From Paracoccus hibiscisoli (GTDB lineage Bacteria; Pseudomonadota; Alphaproteobacteria; Rhodobacterales; Rhodobacteraceae): 64,000 nucleotides of DNA. The notes beneath the pieces were generated by a model. It did no database searches. It was not told the DNA's origin and worked only from the letters and a program-made list of their open reading frames with translations. The stretch covers positions 1-64,000 of the forward strand of contig NZ_SUNH01000010.1 of the NCBI RefSeq assembly GCF_005048265.1, written 5' to 3'. A program made the position numbers and the translations under genes. Positions 1-8,515 of this stretch are shown piece by piece (within the stretch, counting starts at the first letter, position 1; every line of letters begins with the position of its first letter).

Positions 1-704
1 GGCCCTTGGCGGCCGACCGCCGGCAGTGGTCTACTCACTGCAAATCGAAGTCATGCAACCCGATCAACAGGAGCAACTCAGAGCTTAAAAAGCGCCAGAT
101 CCTGTCCAAGGAAGGGGGAGCACCTCAATTTGACATGCTCAGCTTACACTGCCTCTCGGCTTTTAGGCAGAAGCCTGAGGTGCAGTATCGGCTAGGCTCA
201 ACATGCGGCAGTCCAGCCGGACAGTTCACCTGAACAGGAAGTGAGCGCCTGTTCAGTCAGATGAGCATGCGCCCCGGCGGAGCGACCCCTGTTCTTGCGG
301 TTGAGAAACCAGATACAAACGGTGCCCCAGGAAAAACAGGTATCTGTATACGCGCTCGGCCCACTCCGGCCGTTCGAAGCGACCGCCGATGCGGCAGCGC
401 GGCGTCACCGAATCCGCCGTTCGGGCTTGGCGCAGCATTTCCGACGCTGCGAGATCGGCAGAGCGGACGAAGCTGCTTCTCGCGCGGGATACATTCTTCA
501 AATTTTACGCCTAAATATGAAGGCTGTGGCGCGGACAATTGAGCCGAGGAAGATGACACCGCATCTCTCACGATAGATCACTGTTCCCGCCTACGACGCC
601 ACATTATTACTGAACAGGCCGAACGCGCGGAGCGCGGCTACCTCGACTTGCCGTCGATCACTTGCTACCGTCATGATTGAGATCTTCGGCGGAGTGGATA
701 ACAT
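1..704. other. No confident gene
   Basis: Several short open frames exist on both strands, but none has a recognisable motif, a clear ribosome binding site and consistent codon use together. Base composition is lower in GC than the core half of the window. The only structure I can point to is the inverted repeat at 230-256. It may be the edge of a mobile element whose body lies outside the window, but nothing here proves that. Confidence 0.5.
230..256. repeat. Inverted repeat with 9-bp arms
   Basis: The arms CTGAACAGG (230-238) and CCTGTTCAG (248-256) are perfect reverse complements separated by 9 nt. A further GTTCA at 224 pairs with the TGAAC at 231, so the left side is doubly symmetric. 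It could be a protein-binding site, a terminator without a T-run, or a recombination site. No flanking gene settles which. Confidence 0.5.
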
Positions 705-1127
705 ATGGCAACGTTGGCTGAACTCGCTCATGCGGAAGCCGTTTTGGCAGAGTGCGTCGCCATTGCGGAACGCGACCCGGCCAAGGATCATAACAAATAC
801 AGGTCCGACATTGACGGACTCAAGTGGAAGGTTACAGAGATCAGACGGTCGCTGCAGGCCGAAGGTCTTCTGGAGCGGAGCCCTGAGGAAGCCCTTCATC
901 GCGCCCTTGACACAGCATTCCCCAGAGCTCGAAGCCGCGAGATCTGCACCTACCAAGGAAGGCAGTATCGGAAGGAAGCTTTCGCCGCCCACAGCAGCCG
1001 GTCCCGCAATACGGTTTATGCTTGGGACCACCGCTGGGTGGATGTTGCCAAACAGGCCAAGTTCGAAGCTGACCGGCGAGCACGAAGCGTCAATCGTCCA
1101 CCCATCGTTAGCCTTAGGGAAAAGTAG
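705..1127 (+). CDS. Hypothetical protein (140 aa), orphan
   Basis: I do not recognise this 140-aa protein. It is soluble, strongly charged, and has no signal peptide or membrane segment. The first 70 residues look helical (a run of Glu/Lys/Arg-rich heptads around DGLKWKVTEIRRSL) and the C-terminal half is basic. A GGAG lies about 10 nt before the ATG, which favours this start. The ORF stands alone between an unidentified stretch and IS debris. It could be a small island gene or a chance frame; the charged, non-repetitive composition makes me lean towards a real gene. Confidence 0.45.
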   Translation: MATLAELAHAEAVLAECVAIAERDPAKDHNKYRSDIDGLKWKVTEIRRSLQAEGLLERSPEEALHRALDTAFPRARSREICTYQGRQYRKEAFAAHSSRSRNTVYAWDHRWVDVAKQAKFEADRRARSVNRPPIVSLREK

Positions 1128-1384
1128 CATCCACGGCCTTGATGCAGCGAGGGCAGTTGAGCTCATCAGGAAAAATGATAGGCACCAGCCACAAGCGGCG
1201 GCTCAGTATTCAAAGCCGCCATGGGCTCCCCTTTATCACCTGGGATAGATCGCACTGCGACCGGCCCATTGAGGCCAGACAGCCCCGGTCTGGTGCCGCC
1301 TTGCAGCATCCCCAGACCGGACGTTCGTGCTTGGCGCAGCGAGATCGTCGGGTCACAGTCTGCTCTGCGGGACGGCGCCACCAT

Positions 1385-1630
1385 TCAGCCCCATGAGACT
1401 TTCAGCTGCAAAACAGCAATGTTCTCGATGGCGTAAGCAATACCGTCGACAAGGAGGCCGTCAGGCAGCTCACAGCCAAGCGGTTGTTGCGCTATTTGCC
1501 TGAAGCCCAGCTTCTGCGCCAAGCGCGCACTTGCCGTATTGGGCGCTGCGTGGCCTGTCGTTACAAAGCGTGCATCCAACACTTTAAACGCAGTCCGTAT
1601 CATCGCATTCACCGCCTCAGCTCCATACGC
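1385..1630 (-). pseudogene. GNAT acetyltransferase, C-terminal remnant
   Basis: The translated remnant reads AEAVNAMIRTAFKVLDARF followed by PNTASARLAQKLGF. This is the typical acetyl-CoA-binding and C-terminal strand region of RimJ/RimL-type GNAT N-acetyltransferases (pattern N-xx-S-x-x-L-x-x-K-L-G-F). Only about 80 residues remain. The N-terminal half is missing and the frame runs directly into the IS5 transposase fragment, which is in another frame. The gene was therefore most likely broken by insertion or deletion. No function is expected. Confidence 0.7.
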
Positions 1631-1865
1631 CAGCCATCATCCGGGCAAAGACGCCCTTGTCGCTCCACCGCTTCCAACGGTTGTAGAGGGTCTTCGAAGG
1701 GCCATATTCCTTCGGTGCATCGCGCCACCTCAACCCATTGCGATTGATGAAGATAATGCCGCTCAACACCCGTCGATCATCGACGCGCGGCTTATCATGG
1801 CTTTTGGGGAAGAAGGGCTGCAGTCGCGCCATCTGCGCGTCGCTCAGCCAGAAAAGGTTGCTCAT
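1617..1865 (-). pseudogene. IS5-family transposase, N-terminal fragment
   Basis: The 82-aa frame starts MSNLFWLSDAQMARL and continues through PFFPKSHDKPRVDDRR and GLRWRDAPKEYGP to KTLYNRWKRWSDKGVFARMM. This is the conserved N-terminal domain of IS5-family (IS427-like) DDE transposases. A full first ORF would be longer, and here the frame stops just after FARMM where it meets acetyltransferase sequence. The catalytic Asp/Asp/Glu part is absent, so the fragment cannot transpose. A ribosome binding site (GGAG) remains upstream of the ATG. Confidence 0.85.
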
Positions 1866-1930
1866 CGATCAGTCTCCTTCCAGAAGCTGAATCACGCCGC
1901 GAGCAGATCATCAATAGGTCCTGTCCCTAG
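1617..1930 (-). mobile_element. Truncated IS5-family element with one end preserved
   Basis: The element retains the transposase start and a short leader. It appears to end at 1930 with CTAGGGACAGGACC (read on the minus strand). CTAG fits the YTAR target preference described for IS5-type elements. The other end is lost in the junction with the acetyltransferase remnant near 1617-1630. The exact terminus is inferred from position and sequence style, not from a matching second inverted repeat. Confidence 0.6.
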
Positions 1931-2406
1931 GTAGCCTGCACAGTATTCGACGTAGCTGCTTGCGGAATTTCGATCATCGTGCTTGGCTCGCCTTCTCGAA
2001 TGAAGTTCATCAACGACAGCAAAGATGCCTCCATGTTCGAAGTTGAAATGCTGCACTCCCAAATTACGACGACCTTCCACCCTGCTTCGATAAGGGCTGC
2101 TTGCACGCGCTGATCACGCGCTACGTTAGAGGCAAACTTTCCCGCCCAAAAATCTGGTCTTGTTGCGGGCACGCTGGCCTTCGGACAACCTCCGTGACGG
2201 TGCCAGAAGCATCCATGCACGAAGATAGCCGTGCGCCATTTACTTAGAGCCAGATCTGGAGCACCGGGAAGTTTCCGCACATCGACACGGAAGCGAAATC
2301 CGGCCGCATGCAACGCCTTGCGAACAGCAATTTCCGGTTTTGTGTCTCTTCGCCCGATGGCAGCCATCATTCTTGAACGCACTTCCGGCGTGACGATATC
2401 TGCCAA
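1927..2406 (-). CDS. vsr: Very short patch repair endonuclease Vsr
   Basis: Vsr nicks 5' of the T in T:G mismatches created by deamination of 5-methylcytosine, and so repairs damage caused by the neighbouring methyltransferase. I chose the TTG at 2406, preceded by AAAGGA. This gives 159 aa beginning (M)ADIVTPEVRSRMM and places Asp51, His64 and His69 at the same numbers as the catalytic residues of E. coli Vsr. Also conserved are KPE near residue 25, GCFWH (65-69), PATRPDFW and the late VIWEC. The stop codon (1927-1929) lies in the CTAG at the IS5 end, so the last residues may be altered. It is transcribed divergently from dcm with a 76-bp gap. Confidence 0.95.
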   Translation of the reverse strand: MADIVTPEVRSRMMAAIGRRDTKPEIAVRKALHAAGFRFRVDVRKLPGAPDLALSKWRTAIFVHGCFWHRHGGCPKASVPATRPDFWAGKFASNVARDQRVQAALIEAGWKVVVIWECSISTSNMEASLLSLMNFIREGEPSTMIEIPQAATSNTVQAT

Positions 2407-2482
2407 TCTCCATTCCTTTCCGTTTTCACCTGGCGCTGACCTCGCGATGTGCCTACAAGATGCTGCACTGACGAGAGAAGAA

Positions 2483-3982
2483 ATGACCAAGCACTTCGCC
2501 ATCATCGACCTGTTCGCTGGGCCGGGGGGACTCGGCGAAGGCTTCTCGGCGGCCGGACGCGAGACTTCGATCAAGATGAATATCCGACTCTCTATCGAGA
2601 AGGAAGCGGTTGAAGTTCGAACGCTCAGGCTACGTTCGTTCCTCAGGAGCTTCGGAGAGGCGCTGCCTTCAGAATATTACGAGGCACTCAATAGGGGACG
2701 TGCGCTTCCGGACTGGGAGACATCTCATCCGCGGCAGTGGACGCGCGCGCAGGACGAAGCCCGCCAGATGGAGCTTGGACAACCCGGCGTGTTCGAGGAG
2801 ATTGCTGCAGTTCTTGACGAGGCTCGCGAGTCTTTCCACGGCGATACCATCCTGATCGGCGGGCCTCCTTGTCAAGCATACTCTTTGGTCGGACGATCCC
2901 GCAACAGGGGGAAGGCCAACTATGTCGCCGAAGACGATCTTCGGCATTTTCTCTACCGCGAATACGTATCGATTTTGGACCGGCTGCGCCCGGCCGCCTT
3001 CGTGATGGAAAACGTCAAAGGCATGATCTCTAGCCAAGTGGACGGTGGCGAGATCTTCGAGCGCGTCTTGGAAGATCTTCGCACCGCAGGTGACGGTTAC
3101 ACGCTTTTGCCGCTTTCGGCTACCCGGAACAAGGCAGTTCCGGACGCGCGGGACTTCATCGTCAAGGCGGAGGATCACGGTGTTCCCCAAGCGCGACACC
3201 GCGTGTTCGTAGTCGGGATCAGATCTGACGTCAGACCACCCGGTGACGCTGCGCCTCTTCTTCCTGCAATTAACTCATCCGAGCGGGCGGATGTCTGGTC
3301 GGTGCTGTCAGACTTTCCGGCCCTTCGTAGTGGCCTAAGCCGAGGCGTTGACAGTGCTCAGCTTTGGTCAACAGTCATTGGTGATCATGCGAACCGGATC
3401 ATCGCCAGCAACGACGTGGGCGAAGACATTCGAGGCGCCATGCAGTTCCTGAAGTCTGGAAGCCTAGGCACTGTCCGGCTGCGAAAATTCGAACAGGCCG
3501 AGCCGAGGCCGATACCGGAAACCGAACTCGGCCGCTGGCTGCACGATCCCGCTCTAGTTCGCATCCTTGGGCATGAAACTCGGGCCCATATTTCCGAAGA
3601 CTTGGGGCGCTATCTGTTTGCATCCGTTTTCGCACAGGAGCGGCGTCGGTCGCCGAAGCTTCAAGATTTTCCGGAGTTCCTTCTCCCTGAGCACAAGAAC
3701 CGCTTGAGCGGGAAGTTTGCGGATCGGTTCCGGGTCCAGCGAGGCGACCGGCCTTCCAGCACGGTCACCAGCCATATCTCCAAGGACGGACACTATTTCA
3801 TCCATCCCGACCCTACCCAAGCAAGATCGCTGACAGTCCGGGAGGCCGCTAGACTGCAGACCTTCCCGGACAACTACTTCTTCTGCGGGAACCGAACCCA
3901 GCAGTATCATCAGGTCGGCAACGCCGTTCCGCCTTTCCTCGCCCTGAAGATCGCTCGCGTGATCCGAGATATCATCGGCTGA
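2483..3982 (+). CDS. dcm: DNA (cytosine-5-)-methyltransferase
   Basis: This is a type II m5C methyltransferase of 499 aa using S-adenosylmethionine. Motif I is DLFAGPGGLGEGF (about residues 9-21), motif IV is GGPPCQAYS with the catalytic Cys (about 130), motif VI is ENVKG (about 176), and motif VIII is QARHRVFVVGIR (about 236). A long target-recognition region follows, then the closing QVGNAVPP. The ATG at 2483 has GAGAGAAG just upstream and leads straight into motif I; longer frames upstream run across vsr. Its 3' end overlaps the convergent DUF6339 gene by 73 bp. Presumed role: marks host DNA for the adjacent restriction-type module. Target sequence cannot be read from this. Confidence 0.95.
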   Translation: MTKHFAIIDLFAGPGGLGEGFSAAGRETSIKMNIRLSIEKEAVEVRTLRLRSFLRSFGEALPSEYYEALNRGRALPDWETSHPRQWTRAQDEARQMELGQPGVFEEIAAVLDEARESFHGDTILIGGPPCQAYSLVGRSRNRGKANYVAEDDLRHFLYREYVSILDRLRPAAFVMENVKGMISSQVDGGEIFERVLEDLRTAGDGYTLLPLSATRNKAVPDARDFIVKAEDHGVPQARHRVFVVGIRSDVRPPGDAAPLLPAINSSERADVWSVLSDFPALRSGLSRGVDSAQLWSTVIGDHANRIIASNDVGEDIRGAMQFLKSGSLGTVRLRKFEQAEPRPIPETELGRWLHDPALVRILGHETRAHISEDLGRYLFASVFAQERRRSPKLQDFPEFLLPEHKNRLSGKFADRFRVQRGDRPSSTVTSHISKDGHYFIHPDPTQARSLTVREAARLQTFPDNYFFCGNRTQQYHQVGNAVPPFLALKIARVIRDIIG

Positions 3983-4773
3983 TCGAGATCAGCGCTTCCT
4001 GAATCGCCAGGCATTGCTGCTCCGGAAACCTGCTTAAAGATGGTCGACATCTCCCGTGAAAGATCAGCATCAGACAGAAAGGCAAAGTCGACAACCTGAT
4101 TGCGTAGCCGTAAGAGTTTTATTGCACGACGCATTACATCCTCCATTCGTCCGCGGCCCAGCTTTTTCGACGTCCCGACCCATGCAATCCCGAGTGCCCG
4201 AGCTAGGCGGGCATCGGACGCGATAGAGGCCCGTTCGAAAATCTGAACCATCGCGTCCTCGCTGAGGCTCGATATGAGCTGCCATCGCTCCGGCGCTTTT
4301 TTTCCCAGATCAAGCGTGCGTCCCCGCATCCATGCCCTCTGGAACGTGTTCCTCACCCCTCCGGCGAAGCGCGCCTTCTGGTCCGAAGAAAACCGCCACT
4401 GGGCGAATTCGCGCAGAAGGACGCAGGTCATGCAGGCCCAAACATCATCTCGCAAGGCTTCGCCCCCGCCGAGATCCGGATGCGCTCCTAGGAACTTTGC
4501 GACCTCTTGATCGAAGGCTGTTTTCTGGCGTTCCGAAGCCGGTGAGGGAAAAGCCTGTCCACGAGCGATACGGCCGATCTCAATCGTTATGGCCTCAAGA
4601 AGATTCGTGTTCACTGACCCGCCGCTCGCGCCATACCAGATGTATGCCTCATGCGAACGCAGACGATCCTCAACGTTGATCGACAGGTCGGACCGGAAGG
4701 GCGCAGCATTGCGCAGGTCCTCAATGCACTTGTCGACACCCATTGGGGTAAGCCGGGGAAGAAGGATGGTCAT
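3910..4773 (-). CDS. DUF6339-family protein of the Z1/GHKL module
   Basis: This is a 287-aa soluble protein starting MTILLPRLTPMGVDKC. The resemblance to DUF6339 is from memory of proteins found in the same gene neighbourhood; function is unknown. Aromatic and Arg-rich stretches (YIWYGASGG, RFAGGVRNTFQRAWMRGR) are visible, with no nuclease or NTPase motif that I recognise. The ATG overlaps the stop of the upstream gene (ATGA), so it is the last cistron of a five-gene operon. Its 3' end runs 73 bp into dcm on the other strand. The tight coupling argues for a protein needed in fixed ratio with the ATPase and helicase. Confidence 0.75.
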   Translation of the reverse strand: MTILLPRLTPMGVDKCIEDLRNAAPFRSDLSINVEDRLRSHEAYIWYGASGGSVNTNLLEAITIEIGRIARGQAFPSPASERQKTAFDQEVAKFLGAHPDLGGGEALRDDVWACMTCVLLREFAQWRFSSDQKARFAGGVRNTFQRAWMRGRTLDLGKKAPERWQLISSLSEDAMVQIFERASIASDARLARALGIAWVGTSKKLGRGRMEDVMRRAIKLLRLRNQVVDFAFLSDADLSREMSTIFKQVSGAAMPGDSGSADLDQPMISRITRAIFRARKGGTALPT

Positions 4774-5684
4774 TCCGGATCTCCGATCTCTGCTGCGGCA
4801 TGCAGGGCAGCATGGAAGCTGCCTGGCCGCGTGTTCCGGATCGAACGGATGGCATTGAGCGCTTGGCTGGGGAAGGCGGTGGCTAGCCACCCGATGATTT
4901 GTCGTCCAACCGAGCCATCCTCGCAGGTGGCAACCGTTTCTGAAAAGTCTTCTTGGTCCAATGCCATGTTTGCCAGCTGGACCATCACGTCTCCTAGCAT
5001 CGCCTGCAATACATGAGGATCCCCATCGATAACACGTTGTGCGAATGCCGCATGATCGGCGTTCACGTAAAGACGCACCGTTCCAGAGAAATCGCCGTGA
5101 AAACTCGTGCCGCGGAACGAAAGATACCAAGGTGCGTGTTCGTGTGGCCAGCTTTTGAACGCCTTTGAGAAAGATACGATTTCCATGGGAAATCGGGTAT
5201 CTCCTCCATCTTCCAAGGCAGCTTCGGCAATATTTATCCAGAGACGCGCGCCCGGCAGGTTGGGAGAAAGCGGTGAATGCGCTGAAGGACGTTCTGCAAG
5301 AAGAACTTCCGTCCTCACATAAAGTCGTCCCCCCAACGATTGACCCGGAAGGATGACCTTGAGTTCCCTCGGAGCCGGGCGCCGATTGTCGACGTCGATC
5401 CGAAGCACGCGATCCATACGACGAGGAAAGCGGCCGAGACCCGAACCGATCTTCACGATGATCGCGAGCTTCAGTTCGCCGACGTCAATCTGCAGGGATC
5501 GGGCGGCTGCCCGGAGGTCGAAGGTTAGCGATGTCCTCAACTGGAGATCTCGAGCATAATCCCAGTTCTCGATCATCCTACCCACTGGAATGAGAGGTTG
5601 GCCCGGATCTCCGACAAACCAGCCGTCGAATCCGACATCAGTATCTCCCAGAACAAGGAAGGGTGGCGCGATGGAAGACGTCAC
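4770..5684 (-). CDS. Uncharacterised protein of the Z1/GHKL module (304 aa)
   Basis: I do not recognise the family. The protein is 304 aa, soluble, and rich in beta-strand-like hydrophobic/charged alternation (LKLAIIVKIGSGLGRFPR, LRIDVDNRRPAPRELKVILP), with a more helical C-terminal third. There is no obvious NTPase or nuclease motif. It begins at a GTG that overlaps the GHKL gene stop (GTGA) and ends in an ATGA overlap with the DUF6339 gene, so it sits in the middle of the operon and is likely translationally coupled on both sides. It may be an adaptor between the GHKL ATPase and the effector, but that is a guess. Confidence 0.8.
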   Translation of the reverse strand: MTSSIAPPFLVLGDTDVGFDGWFVGDPGQPLIPVGRMIENWDYARDLQLRTSLTFDLRAAARSLQIDVGELKLAIIVKIGSGLGRFPRRMDRVLRIDVDNRRPAPRELKVILPGQSLGGRLYVRTEVLLAERPSAHSPLSPNLPGARLWINIAEAALEDGGDTRFPMEIVSFSKAFKSWPHEHAPWYLSFRGTSFHGDFSGTVRLYVNADHAAFAQRVIDGDPHVLQAMLGDVMVQLANMALDQEDFSETVATCEDGSVGRQIIGWLATAFPSQALNAIRSIRNTRPGSFHAALHAAAEIGDPE

Positions 5685-7522
5685 GGGCGCTCCGCCACGA
5701 CGTCCAAACGCAGCCCAACAGCCGCGTCAGCGGGCATGCTGACACGGCACATAATGACGCCGCTCTTGGTTCCGATGCTGATGATGCTACCTTTCTCCTT
5801 GCGGTCATTCAGTTCCACGTCGATGACCCGTGCTTCATATCCGGCAGGCAGGTCGGACGTATCTGTCATGGCCCCGTCAAGGATCAGATATGCTGTAACA
5901 TCTAGGCACATGCCGGGAGAACTGCCGTCGTTCCTGATATCCGCTTCGAAACGGGCGATCCTCCTCCCTTCCGAAAAGTCCAGCCCGGTGAACCGTGGTG
6001 GCGAGATAGTAATCCCTTTCTTCCTGCCTCCCCTGCTACCGGGTGCCGAAGTGGCACGACCGGGACCTTTACTCAGAGTCATGTCAAGATGCTTGCCGAG
6101 TAACGCGGCTGTCTCGGCAATCGACGGGGCTTTCGTGGCGGTGCCCACTATCCCTTCCTTGGGCTGAACATACGACGAGGCATGTCTGGCAAGCTCCCGC
6201 AGTCCTACGTTGACGAACGTCTTCCTGTTGCCTTTCGGCAAGTTGTTCGGGACCCAGTCGTCGTGTGCGGGAGGTTCGGCTTCGGCGAAAGCGGCCTCAA
6301 TCTCCGGATCCTCCGAACAGATGAAGACCCCGGCCCATTCGTAGCGGCTGTCAGGAAAGGCATTTCCTTCGAGATACCGGACCACGAGTTCGACCGGTCG
6401 CATCAGGGCAATGTGTGAGGCTTGCTGGGACAAGGGCGAGGACCGTCGATCGATCCGCGGATCACGCTGCGCCCGCATGCCACGAGCCATTCCCAAGCTT
6501 CCCAACACGGCCTTTGGCCGCTGGCTTCGGATGATTTCTCCCTTGCCCTCTCGAGCGATTGTCAGCGCCTGACAATAGAGGTCGAGCGGAGGAAACTCCT
6601 CGGGCGGCGGAACATTGATGAGCCTTCCGCCGACATCGATGCTCACCTTCAATTTGCGTCCGGGATCTGTGGCCGCGCACATACGTGGCCAGAAGTTCCA
6701 GAGAACGGTTTCCAGCAGATCTGGCTCGAGGCTGCTTTCATTCTCAAGAAGTGGCGAGATGATCGCAATTGTCGTTCCGGTCCGGGTTTCGTCCCGTTCA
6801 GGAAATCCAAGGGCACGGGCGAGGCGCTCTGCATCGCCGCCTTCGAGTGGGTCAACCCCGCCTTCGCAGTCCGTCCTGCCCCACCAGTGGCGACCGGTGA
6901 AGCGACAGCGCCTGCCATCAACATCTTCGTCGAACGCGTTTCCCAAGTGACACCCCATGATGCGCCGCGCAGGCTGTCCACCCGACATCGTCTGGCTGTC
7001 CACGATGATCGTAGAGCAACTGCTGAGGGAATAGAGGGAGGTCTTGCCGTATCCGTAGGTTCCCCCACCTTGTTGAGTGTCCCGGGGCGCTCCCACGTTG
7101 CGAAGGAAGTTGACGAAGTTGAGGGGCTCCGTTTCCGAAGCAATGTCAGCTCTCGACGGGCCGCTCAGGCCGCTCGTGCCGAAATCGGCAACCTCGAAGA
7201 TGGCCAGCCTATCTGCTGCCAGCACGTCGTTAAGGTGCATACGGCCCTCGTCTTCGGTTCCAAGCTCACTAGCGCGAGACGGAAGGGCGGCGAAGGCCAA
7301 TCGGCGAAATGGCTCCAGCTCGTGCCCTAACAGGACGCGACGTCGCAGCAGAATCTCGATTGGCCGCAATCCGGGAGATGCGTCAATGGAATTTTGGAGT
7401 GCCTCGCGGATGACCGCCTGCAACATGCTGAGAGCCGGTCGCCCCAGCAGGCGGCGGAAACCCTCTGCGGCCATATTGCCGGTGCGTGCGAAACGCTCAC
7501 TGTGAAGATCAAGCGGTGTCAC
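5681..7522 (-). CDS. GHKL (MORC/Hsp90-like) ATPase of the defence module
   Basis: This is a 613-aa protein with a GHKL ATP-binding fold at its N-terminus. The N-box is REALQNSIDA (Glu40, Asn43), the G1 box is VADFGTSGLSG (Asp113), and the glycine-rich ATP lid is GGGTYGYGKTSL (about 152-163). The rest is a middle domain and a C-terminal part with Ig-like strands. Such MutL/MORC-type ATPases act as ATP-gated clamps and are known from prokaryotic restriction-like operons. I chose GTG 7522 because it overlaps the upstream stop (GTGA); a TTG two codons earlier is possible. It overlaps the next gene by 4 bp. Family assignment by motif is firm; the mechanism is inferred. Confidence 0.85.
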   Translation of the reverse strand: MTPLDLHSERFARTGNMAAEGFRRLLGRPALSMLQAVIREALQNSIDASPGLRPIEILLRRRVLLGHELEPFRRLAFAALPSRASELGTEDEGRMHLNDVLAADRLAIFEVADFGTSGLSGPSRADIASETEPLNFVNFLRNVGAPRDTQQGGGTYGYGKTSLYSLSSCSTIIVDSQTMSGGQPARRIMGCHLGNAFDEDVDGRRCRFTGRHWWGRTDCEGGVDPLEGGDAERLARALGFPERDETRTGTTIAIISPLLENESSLEPDLLETVLWNFWPRMCAATDPGRKLKVSIDVGGRLINVPPPEEFPPLDLYCQALTIAREGKGEIIRSQRPKAVLGSLGMARGMRAQRDPRIDRRSSPLSQQASHIALMRPVELVVRYLEGNAFPDSRYEWAGVFICSEDPEIEAAFAEAEPPAHDDWVPNNLPKGNRKTFVNVGLRELARHASSYVQPKEGIVGTATKAPSIAETAALLGKHLDMTLSKGPGRATSAPGSRGGRKKGITISPPRFTGLDFSEGRRIARFEADIRNDGSSPGMCLDVTAYLILDGAMTDTSDLPAGYEARVIDVELNDRKEKGSIISIGTKSGVIMCRVSMPADAAVGLRLDVVAERP

Positions 7523-8514
7523 AGGCAAAATCCCCGGAGCAGTTCCGTTGTCTCGACCTCGGGAAGCTTGCAGTCTCGTGCATGGAAGAGGTCCACCATG
7601 TAATCTAAATTGGAAATTCCTGGCGGCAGGACACCTGCCGGAAAGATCTCAGGAATGATGCGCGGAAAGTTCTTGTTGACCGCGTAGATATCGAAGCCTT
7701 CGAGAGAGAACGCTATTTCGTTCCATTCCTCCGCATCCGGCGCACGACATCCAACGGCGTGCAGTCGATCTTCGAGAAGGACTTCGTCAGCTCCTCGTCC
7801 GACGATCCGCGAGAAGATGCTTGCGACGGTTAGATCCCCCTTGTCAGCGCGTTCCGCCCTGATGTGAGCGAGGAAGAGGGCTGAGCCAAGCGGGGCCTGA
7901 AGCTGCTCGCCCCCATGGACCGCGATTTTGGTTGCGTCGGAGCGCATTGAAGTCTTTGTCTCGATTGCCAATGCCCCACGACGGAAATCGTGTCGCTGGC
8001 CGGTGGGACCGACCCAAGCATCCACCATTGCAGGGTCATGAGCACACAATTGATCCAGCACGAGTAGTTCACCAATCAGCCCCGCAATCTTGTTGGCAGG
8101 CACCTCTCCGATGGGTCCTGCGGCAAGGAGCTTCCGAAAGTCGTCAATCGTTCCCTTCACCGCGGTGTCGGGAGGAGTCCCCACGCCAATGCGAGACAGA
8201 ATCTCCTCTGCTAGATCGGCGAAAACGCCGGCAAGTCTGGCATCGCGGAGCATGAGGTCGATGAAATGCTCGACTTGCGAACCATTCCGATAGCTGGCGT
8301 AGGATACGAGCAGGCTCTGGTTTCCCGGAGGCATCCTGCCACGGCCGGGACGTGCGACGGGAACAAGCAGGCGGGCCTCTCCCTGTGGCCCTGTTGCCAG
8401 GCGCACCTCTCCGTAGCCGGTAGAAACTCCAGTTGCACGGCTCGGCACTTCCAAACGACCGTCACCTTGGCCGCTCCTACGGATGCGGTCCCATTCGGCT
8501 GCAAGGGCAATCAT
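7519..8514 (-). CDS. PD-(D/E)XK motif protein (DUF4420-type nuclease)
   Basis: This is a 331-aa predicted nuclease. The core reads GLIGELLVLDQL (Glu149), then RHDFRRGALAIETKTS, giving Asp176, Glu185 and Lys187: the E...D...ExK pattern of the restriction-endonuclease fold. The N-terminal 100 residues (GRLEVPSRATG, LLVPVARPGRG) resemble the strand-rich start of DUF4420/PF14390 proteins. The ATG at 8514 lies one base after the stop of the Z1 gene and the 3' end overlaps the GHKL gene, so it is strictly co-operonic. It is likely the cutting subunit, working with the helicase and the clamp ATPase. Confidence 0.88.
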   Translation of the reverse strand: MIALAAEWDRIRRSGQGDGRLEVPSRATGVSTGYGEVRLATGPQGEARLLVPVARPGRGRMPPGNQSLLVSYASYRNGSQVEHFIDLMLRDARLAGVFADLAEEILSRIGVGTPPDTAVKGTIDDFRKLLAAGPIGEVPANKIAGLIGELLVLDQLCAHDPAMVDAWVGPTGQRHDFRRGALAIETKTSMRSDATKIAVHGGEQLQAPLGSALFLAHIRAERADKGDLTVASIFSRIVGRGADEVLLEDRLHAVGCRAPDAEEWNEIAFSLEGFDIYAVNKNFPRIIPEIFPAGVLPPGISNLDYMVDLFHARDCKLPEVETTELLRGFCL

Positions 8515-8515
8515 G

